From Notospermus geniculatus (lineage: Eukaryota; Nemertea; Pilidiophora; Heteronemertea; Lineidae), in the NCBI GenBank assembly GCA_002633025.1, contig NMRB01000811.1:80351-144350 (forward strand): a DNA stretch of 64,000 nt, given 5' to 3'. Made by a program: the position numbers and the translations under genes. This document shows, one piece after another, positions 55,961-64,000 of this stretch. Each line of letters starts with the position of its first letter. Position 1 is the stretch's first letter. The notes under the pieces were generated by a model. It was not told the DNA's origin and searched no databases. It saw nothing but the letters and a program-made list of their open reading frames with translations.

Positions 55961-56677
55961 GAATATAAAATTATTCAAAACATATTGTATTTTGCGCTGT
56001 GGTTTCCCGTTCGAAAAAAAAGTTAGACGGCTCTGGGCTGTTCTGGTAAACCATTTATAATAACGTTTGGGCACAAACTGTAGGGCCTACTTCCGACAGT
56101 GTTTATCTGTAATTCTCCCGGCAAGTAGAGACAATTTATCCAGGGACGAACTCTAACATCTTAAGAACAATATCCCAACTGTTTAGGCGTTTGTACATGT
56201 AGCATCACCGCCGACAACATAAAACAACCAACCCCAAACCTTTATTGGTCTCATCTTATTGTATTATCGAGCCAGCTTATCTAACCGTAGTGTTTAGCAA
56301 CGTCTGAAACCATGTTTGGTGTTCCCGAGAACGTTTCCTGAATGGCAAGCATTTGTTGACTTAGAGTCGGTTTTAACCTTATTACCTTTCCAATACTGAT
56401 GTATTTCAGCACTATGATATATACTAAAGAAGCTTTGCTTATGACCAGTAAGCACATAGCCTTCGGGCCTTTCCTTTTGCTTTCCTTTTGTTGTGGGTCT
56501 ATAGACTTTATAACCTATTGTATGTAACGAACAGGGTGGGTATGTAAGCAGGATGTTTGGCTTCTTCTTCGATACTAGTTTTTTTCCCCGATGTGACAAA
56601 ACACCGTTTCGTCTTCGTCAACAAGCTTTAGTACCAGATGAAAAAGTGCAGGGCTGCTTGGTGTGATCTTTTTCCAT

Positions 56678-56936
56678 TAGGCCAGATAAAAAAAAAACTT
56701 GTTTAGCGTCCGGGCACTTTAGTTTTTCAAAGTCGGGAGGGAGGTTTTTTATTTTTATATTTAGTAGCTTTTAGCTGAAAAGATAGGTCAATAAAACAAA
56801 TCAAAAAAAAATTAAATTTCAAATTTTAGAGTTGGCAATTTTTTAATGGAAAATGCATTACAAAAAATTCAGGGGTCTTGGCGTTTTTCAGGTCGGGAGG
56901 GGACGCTAAACAAGTATTTTTTTATGTGGCCTTAGG
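56678..56936. mobile_element. MITE with ACTTGTTTAGCGTCC ends (copy D)
   Basis: The partner of 48953-49217 with few differences. Confidence 0.82.
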
Positions 56937-57247
56937 GGCTTAAAAATCCGTCGGATGACACCTCGGATGTCGGATGACACCTCTACCGTTGTTGATATCA
57001 GACTATAATTTATAAACCCAAACTTTAACTTTTAACTTTAACATTGCATTCTTCCTTAACTTTCATTTTCTGATTTTGATTTTGAATGGAAAATGAAAAA
57101 TGAACATCAATGAAAAGTGAGTAGGATAGTCTATTTCTGTGTAACAGAAGCCCAAGGAACTAATTGCTCGGTACCGAACACGTGTCATGCACAAGTAATC
57201 ACGTTATTATCGAGGCGGAACTTACATATCAATGCAAAGTTAAAAGA

Positions 57248-57560
57248 AGCCGCAACTACTGAATAGATGGGGAAGTCACGGTGTTCACATTTTGACTTCA
57301 ATGGATGACGTAGTTTTTATTTGAGGTGGCACGTGATTCACTGGAAAAATCCTGATAAAAAAGTCCCCCACACTAGAACGGCCGGTCACAGCCACCGCTT
57401 CGGAAGAAGAAGCCACAACTACTGAATAGATGGGGAAGTCACGGTGATCACATTTTGACTTCAATGGATGACGTAGTTTTTATTTGAGGTGGCACGTGAT
57501 TTGGGACAACTCTGATAAAAAAACATTCCCACACACAAGAACGGCCGGCCACAGCCATCG
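57248..57560 (+). repeat. Tandem duplication of ~160 bp
   Basis: GAATAGATGGGGAAGTCACG through GAACGGCCGG-CACAGCCA occurs twice in a row. Copy C has one unit (about 50140-50250). Confidence 0.85.
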
Positions 57561-57689
57561 CCGCGGCCATCGAGAACATTTTGATATTTGCCGGCTTACT
57601 TAATCAATTTGTCCCGAAAAAGTTCGGGGCAAGGCCTGATCAATCGGCCTCCCACACTCTATACTACCCCATGATTATAGACCTTCCAA

Positions 57690-58050
57690 GAAAGATGGAG
57701 GTCTAACGGTTCTCACCACATGACGTCAGAAGCTTGCCGGTGTGGTGGAGCCGTATCGCGCTCAGCACTGACAGGAGCAGATGATCTCTTGCGTGGAGAT
57801 GCCGCCGCCTATGCCCAAAACTTCGACGGCAAACGGGCCAAGGTACAATAAGACCCAATGATAACTTTGAACAGGAATATTCCCAACAGGAGGCCAGACC
57901 TGATCCTGACAGATAAAAGGGATAAATAAACAGATCCAACTTGCAGAGATCACGGTCTGCTAGAACGCCGCAGTCATCGAAAGGGTGAACGTGAAACGTC
58001 TGAAAGACCCGCAAGCTCTAGCAACTGACTTGCCGCCGCCCATCAGGCAT
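57690..58050 (+). pseudogene. Possible LINE reverse-transcriptase tail, heavily decayed
   Basis: Short pieces in shifting frames read RRPDLILTDKR (near 57889-57921) and AAVIERVNVKRLKD (near 57970-58008), which resembles the order of the conserved 'RPD...DK...VIE...K' region found after the reverse-transcriptase domain in some LINEs. Stops interrupt both. The match is weak. It has no counterpart in copy C. Confidence 0.2.
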
Positions 58051-59869
58051 TTCGTGAAGGTATGTCCCTATTGTTGTAGGGACGCTCGTTACCCTAAAAT
58101 CCGTGGTTAGGGAGAACTAGTAGGCCACCATCTTTGTTGCAAAGGCTCAGATTCCGAAGACTGACTGAAGAATCCATATAATAATGCTAAAGTCGGCTCA
58201 ATAAAGTCACTCTTAGAAGCTTTGTTTTGCCTCGAAATTCGGCATGGTAATAGTGGACACCATATCCTGATGCAACGGGTGGTTTAATTTGCGAAGAGGA
58301 CTTTGTTCTGGTAGCAATTTTACTTTTTTAACGGTGTTGTTCGATTGCTTTCAAAATTCTCCCTACCGCACACCGTGTTGCACCAATTCCAGCCATGCCG
58401 TGCATTTCAACATCGGCCAAATTCAGAATCGCCGATTGCCACGGGTTCTTGCTAGTCCAATAGAATGTTCATCCGTCGTTGTTCACAGAAAGGCTATAAA
58501 CCGACGTAATCGCAGGCTGAAGGAAAGTTTTCGGAGTTTGCTCCGCTGCCGAGTTGGTATATGTGGGCGGTAAACTCTTGCTCTAGGCTTGACCGTTCTG
58601 TCTCAAATTGGCCGTGTATCAGATTTACTACAAAGCATCGTGTAGGAGTCGGTAACAAGCAAGACGAAAACATCACGTTTTACCCTTTTGAGCACTACAC
58701 AAAGAATTTAATTGAATAAAGAATAACATTGTCAAACGGCCATGACATTTTACTAAAAGCCAAATTAGTTGTAATTCAAAACGCAAAGAAACGTTGTGTT
58801 CGGTTACGTGTAAACTTTTTTTTTCATTCGCACGTTTTTAAGTTTCCGGATACAACACACCCTAACATGCCACCCAGTGCCAATGCCAACGTCAAACAGG
58901 GGTAAAAAGAAAGTTAATTAGCAAGTGAATGTCGATAGCTCCGCAGGATGAAAGCATCAATATGAGGGAACAACAAAATGATGATTCACGAATTTTTTTT
59001 TGGATAGTGCATGCACATCCTGCGTTACTAACTTTCAAGTTACATCCCCCCACCAAAGTAGAGAGAGGTTATTTCTGGCGTGATGGAGCACACCGAAATA
59101 AAAAAAAAATACGCCCATGCCTGAAAATGCCAGCAGTTTGCCTTTCTCAGTTTATCGCTGAGTCCTATTCCGCAAGCTTCTGGGACCAAGTAGGTCAGGC
59201 TTCGAGGTGATACGTTTGGGCCACCAGGAAGCCTTTTCCCCATACCTCATGGATCGCACGGGTAGGACCTCTGCGATGTACGCATCGACCAACCCGTTCC
59301 TAGATTTGAATACGAGAAGTCAATCTCAATTGCAGCATAAAGGAATCAAACATAAAGGTTTAACTGCGAACGATGTACTAACTGAGGGATAGACTTCGTG
59401 TGTTGCCACCAGATGACGCTCACTGCCTGAATTTTGGCTTTAATTAACAGGCAGGAGCTTCAACTTTTTTGTGACGGTGGCCGGGGGTGGTGGGGGCACG
59501 TTAACCTGTCAACTTGGTGCCTTGAGTCCCATTTCTGAGGATAACAGAGCTATTATCGGCACCATTAGTGTTTCATGTGCAAATGTACGTAAGCCTATTT
59601 AAATGTGTACACAGATGACGCTGCCACATTATCGTTGGTGGGGTTCTCATGAATTCAGTCAGTTGTACCATGAGATCAACTACATGTATTCGGAATTCAA
59701 CATAATTTGCACTAAACATGCAGAAGGATCTTGCCTATCATATGAAAGAGTCAGAATGAAAATCTGTTAAAGTTTAAAGGGATACTGTCCACATTTATAA
59801 AATGCCAAAATTGTAAGTTGAACCTTTATGTTTGATTCCTTTATGATTGTAGTACATGTTGGCAATCTA

Positions 59870-60250
59870 GCGTCCAATGGAAATACCTAGTATGTCACAT
59901 TTTGTTGTTTTCGAGAAAAATGGGTTTATGTGGAATGACAACTTGGAAGAGTGTTGTTGTGGAAAACACTCCTAATTAAAAATATGTCATACAACAGGAT
60001 TAAATGCAACTTGCTATGTTTTACCTCTGATTTCATGCTGAATTTGCAAAGGTAAAAACGTAGTAAGTCACAATTGTGATGACTTAGACGTAAAAGCCGA
60101 GTAAGTGCACCACTGTCTTTCCGAGGCTTTGGCGAACATTTTGCAAACAAAAACTGTTTATTATGATGAAACAATACCTAGAAAGTACGAATTTGGCCTT
60201 AACTCATTTTTTCCAAAAATGTGACTTACTAGGTATTTTCCATTGGACGC
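59870..60250. mobile_element. GCGTCCAATGGAAATACCT MITE, copy 2
   Basis: The partner of 52507-52904 within copy D. The right TA has become CA. Confidence 0.85.
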
Positions 60251-61087
60251 CAGCAATCCTTTCACGAATAGGCAACAGATGCCCCGGTTATCGAATACCT
60301 TCGCCCGGACATTTTCTGTGCGAACGAGGGGAAATCAATGGAAACGTACTCACATTGCATCAGATTTCTTATTGACTCAAGTCGTCCGCTGAGAGAGGTC
60401 GGAAAATGTCCCGTTCCTGTTACGAGATTTTTATGTACCATCTGACTCGTGCAAGATGGCTTTTTTTCGACAAAACCATCAAGAAGGCTGCAAAGAGAAA
60501 TTAAAGTTGAAAATCAATTTAAAATCAAATTGATGCTTGAGACCTAGCGATAAGATGGAGTTGTTTGGGCGAATTCAGGTGATTAACTAAAGCTCGCCGA
60601 TAAATGTTGATAAGCATCGTGCTGTGTACCAGATGCTCCGCCAGCTGTCGGAGTTTTTGAGTCCACGATATCGAGGCAGCATGTCAAGTCCCGTAACATT
60701 AGGTACCGGGAGGCAGCAGTACCAGTACGTAGGCCCACTCAGGAAATTAAACTCTTGACGTCACTGGCAGAATTCCTTCAAAAATGGCGGCCAATACTGG
60801 TCCTACCAAACAAGCCACGACTGCAGCGCGCAGGTTGGTAGGATCAGGTACTAGTCTAGAACAGGGGCCGCCGTAAAACATCTCACAAGTGTAAAATTTC
60901 CCTTATCTTTTGTTTGGAACAATAGTTTTAAGGAAATTTTACACATAAGCATGATAAGGGCCCGGTTGCACCAGCTCTGCTCAAAGTTAAGTTTGAGGTT
61001 GACCTCAACTAAGTAATATGATTTGTCATACAATTATCTTGAGGTTGAGAACGACTTTGAGGTTAGCTTGGGAACAAAGTCGACCCC

Positions 61088-61484
61088 AAAGCGAATGGCT
61101 CGCGGGGTTTGTTGACATGTCCTCAAAACAAGCGCCGTTTTGAGAAAAAGGCGAAAGAAGGATTTTAGTTTAATGGGAAATGCATTAGACAGCCAAACTT
61201 CCGAGGCGTATTCTGCAAAATCTACCGCTTCGAAATCAATGTGAATAGTACAAAATGTACATTTTGACCAACTGAATTTGAAACTGTCATTAACCCATTT
61301 TAACAAATTTTTAATGGAACCTCGTCCCCAGGTGCACGTTCGCATATTTGCACAGGTTTTGCCTGGAGACTAGGTTCACTCTCTATGGGAGCTTGGAGGA
61401 ATTATACTGACAATATAATTCCTCCAAGATGGGAGGTACATGTACCACCAAAAATCAAAACAAACCCCGCGAGCCATTCGCTTT
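61088..61484. mobile_element. TIR element (AAAGCGAATGGCTCGCGGGG ends), carrying a micro-hairpin
   Basis: AAAGCGAATGGCTCGCGGGG and CCCCGCGAGCCATTCGCTTT are perfect inverted complements. The 37-bp hairpin at 61392-61428 lies near its right end. 60875-61087 has no supported feature. Confidence 0.8.
61392..61428. mobile_element. 37-bp hairpin element with 7-bp target duplication (copy 1)
   Basis: CTTGGAGGAATTATACTG faces CAATATAATTCCTCCAAG. ATGGGAG flanks both sides (61385-61391 and 61429-61435). See also 62367-62403. 61485-62031 has no other supported feature. Confidence 0.85.
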
Positions 61485-62031
61485 AAGTATGACTGGTGCA
61501 TCTGGGCCAAGATGTTGCCCATGGCCCTCAAGCTCTACGGTCATGAATCAGAGAAGTGATTGCACGCGTGCTTGTGTCGTTATATGCAAAGCTGCTCCGA
61601 AATCAAGTTAATGACTTCTAAAGAGCCGCACCATGTTCATCTAGTGCCTTGCTGATCCATTATTCAGTAGGTATATCGCATTTCAGGTATCGCCAACCCT
61701 AGCAACCGTTTAGTCTTCTCTAAGTAGGTGGAACGACTGCAACTACATTGTATAGCTGATATCTTGTTTTGCCGACAATTATTCGCCACTGATGCGTCGA
61801 CGAGGCGTCGTCAGCGGCAGGTTGTCATCGGACATCTGACGTTCAAATCAACCAAAATACACCACAAGAAGCAGTAATCGTGACTCTAAATACTCAAATT
61901 TCAGTTGTCCGAACAGCGAGCTTTGAGATTGCCAAGGAGTTCTTAAGGCCTGAACAGACTGTCGCGTTTTTCCGCCGCGGTTTCATCACTATTTCCTAAC
62001 CAAACGTATCTAAAAAACACAACGCGTATCT

Positions 62032-62079
62032 AAAAACACACCCAAGCTCACGAATTCGTGAGCTCGGGTGTGTGTTTTT
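62032..62079. repeat. 48-bp hairpin
   Basis: AAAAACACACCCAAGCTCACG and CGTGAGCTCGGGTGTGTGTT pair around GAATTC-centred GCTCACGAATTCGTGAGC. Confidence 0.85.
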
Positions 62080-62366
62080 TACAGACTAGTGTTTTTTTGG
62101 TTAGATACGTGTTCTAAACTCACTGATAGCTCTCCAAGGGCCTGTGCCATAGCGTAGTATCACCGTTGATTAACAGACGGCGCTGTGTGCTAATCAAAAC
62201 AAAAACAACTAGTGCCCGCCGGGCAATATCTTTCATATGTCTCCCTTTAAGTACATGTATGCTGTCCCAGAGCGAAGGAAACCTCTTTGTGAAGGGCCAG
62301 GTTTTGAGCGCCGTCTATTGATTATCCTTCAGTTTTGACGCCAATCATGCCAGTGTTTAGTGGGTC

Positions 62367-62403
62367 CTTGGAAGAATTATACTGTCAGTATAATTCCTCC
62401 AAG
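62367..62403. mobile_element. 37-bp hairpin element with 7-bp target duplication (copy 2)
   Basis: CTTGGAAGAATTATACTG faces CAGTATAATTCCTCCAAG. GTGGGTC flanks both sides (62360-62366 and 62404-62410). The opposite arm of the host element shows the target once, as GACCCAC at about 63364-63370. Confidence 0.9.
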
Positions 62404-62970
62404 GTGGGTCTATACCTATGGCCAACTAAACACTGGGGACGAGTGTAGTTGGCAGCAAGAAAAGGAGGAAAATGCAACCTTCTTTTTTAGCACAGAGAAA
62501 GAGCCAGTGATGAAATGCTTCATTCATCAGACACATTCCACAACTGGTAAAATCAGAATCTCATTAAGGGACATGCAGCTCTGTTATCTCATCTTACGCA
62601 AATCACCATAGTATACGACGTGGAGCACTCACTCATCATTCCCTCCGCAATCCCGAAAAACAATCACAGCAAACAACGTTTCCTAATCATGCCCACATGT
62701 TCCTAAGTTTAAGTCAAAGATCTTTTCGCAAACAAGGCGAGGCAAGTTAGTATGCAGATTTTGAATACGATTCAATTAAGATTTCAATTCCCGAGTGCCG
62801 TTTAATTCACCGACGAGAGCGGCGATCGTGATAAATTTTCAATGAACTAACAAACTGCTGCCTTTTCATTAAACCTCATTTCCTTCATGCAGCAATAAAG
62901 ATAACGTGACGACTGACGATGCCTATAACCATTTACACTCGTCCCCAGTATTTAGTTGGCCATAGGTCTA

Positions 62971-63353
62971 GCGTCCAATGGAAATACCTAGTAAGTCACA
63001 TTTTTGGAAAAAATGAGTTAAGGCCAAATTCGTACTTTCTAGGTATATTATTTCATCATAATAAACAGTTTTTGTTTGCAAAATGTTCGCCAAAGCCTCG
63101 GAAAGACAGTGGTGCACTTACTCGGTTTTTACGTCTAAGTCATCAGAATTGTGACTTACTACGTTTTTACCTTTGCAAATTCAGCATGAAATCAGAGGTA
63201 AAACATAGCAAATTGCATTTAATCCTGTTGTATGACATATTTTTAATTAGGAGTGTTTTCCACCACAAAACTCTTCCAAGTTGTCATTCCACATAAACCC
63301 ATTTTTCTCGGAAAACAACAAAATGTGACATGCTAGGTATTTCCATTGGACGC
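62971..63353. mobile_element. GCGTCCAATGGAAATACCT MITE, copy 3 (inverted)
   Basis: Flanked by TA on both sides and in the opposite orientation to 52507. It interrupts the right arm of the larger element. Confidence 0.9.
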
Positions 63354-63667
63354 TAGAGGTATAGACCCACTAAACACTGGCATGATTGGCGCCAAAACTG
63401 ACGGATAATCAATAGACGGCGCTGTTTGACAAGGGATCCAATCACAAGCCATCATCACGGGTTTACCCGACGCCGCCGTAACACACTTTCTGATTGGCTA
63501 TGAATACGTGTACAAAATGTAGACTGTGTATTCATAATTTTTCCAACTGGAAAGTCAACAAAATTAACGCCGTTTGCAAATTTGATCAATGTTGTCACGC
63601 ACCTGTTAGTGTGCATCCCCGTTTCGGACATTTTCAAGGGTATCTAATCCAATTAAATAAATTAATA

Positions 63668-64000
63668 GGGAGGTTTCGCAAATCTGACGAAAAATGAAGT
63701 ACGAAATACGAAATTCAACTTCATTTCCAGGACCTAATGTATTTATGGAGATGGTTGGTACCATAAATGCCCCTGCTGCCAGTGCGTCTTTTAGCATGTC
63801 ATGTAAGACCGAGAGAGTTACATGTATGGTGCATCTTGAATTTATAAATTTCCATTTCGTATCAACGAAGTGTAAACGAAAGATAAATTTCAAAGTTTAA
63901 TATACACCGTAACCCTATCGGTTTAACGTTATACGCTAAAAGACGCTCTCACAGCAGGCGATATTTTGGTACCAACCGTCTCCTGAAATGTATTACGTCA
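63668..64000. mobile_element. MITE with CAAATCTGACGAAAA ends, cut by window edge
   Basis: TA then GGGAGGTTTCGCAAATCTGA starts a relative of 43826-44223. GGAGATGGTTGGTACC and, near the end, GGTACCAACCGTCTCC are seen, but the right tip is outside the window. 63425-63667 has no supported feature. Confidence 0.82.

Larger units (their letters stand above)
54036..60874. repeat. Segmental duplication 2, copy D
   Basis: Collinear with 47208-53533 and starting ~500 bp after its end. Private insertions: 54717-55165 and 55545-55683. A local tandem duplication lies at 57248-57560. Confidence 0.88.
62308..63424. mobile_element. Large TIR element with a different insertion in each arm
   Basis: The left arm (GCCGTCTATTGATTATCC ... 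CCAGTGTTTAGTGGGTC ... GGCCAACTAAACACTGGGGA) and the right arm are inverted complements over ~100 bp. The left is cut by a 37-bp hairpin (62367-62403), the right by a 383-bp MITE (62971-63353). The interior, 62450-62935, shows short frames but nothing recognisable. Confidence 0.85.

Overview
This window is eukaryotic, repeat-rich and gene-poor. It reads like an intronic or intergenic scaffold from a marine invertebrate: many TACATGTA-type microsatellites, very many short terminal-inverted-repeat (TIR) elements, several tRNA-derived SINEs, GT-AG splice signals, and an assembly gap of 485 N. I cannot name the species. A deuterostome such as a lancelet, hemichordate or echinoderm, or a brachiopod or mollusc, would all fit.

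The host coding content I can support is small. Two nearly identical secreted-protein genes or exons lie at 11418-12743 and 24444-25784, inside a roughly 7-8 kb segmental duplication (10635-18465 and 23645-30752). Single exons are seen at 39748-39871 (six cysteines), at 46141-46318 (signal peptide) and, on the minus strand, at 7755-8033 (PAN/Apple-like). The long exons and the six-cysteine exon have compatible phase-0 splice ends, so the duplicated exons may be alternative first coding exons of one multi-exon gene. That link is inference.

The rest is dominated by transposable elements. There is a decayed PIF/Harbinger transposase (8935-9768) with the C-terminus of its Myb-like partner (10318-10524), a Gypsy integrase fragment (19445-19636), a doubtful LINE remnant near 57.9 kb, four kinds of tRNA-derived SINE, and non-autonomous elements with TA, TTAA, 5-6 bp, 7 bp and 9 bp target duplications. 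A second segmental duplication (47208-53533 and 54036-60874) carries no recognisable gene.

Because both segmental duplications carry copy-specific insertions, the window contains many filled and empty sites that define element ends directly. The most unusual signals are a 37-bp hairpin element with 7-bp target duplications present twice (61392 and 62367), and a palindromic repeat family whose arms can be read as a hammerhead-ribozyme-like core (CTGAAGA, 6-bp stem, GAAA).
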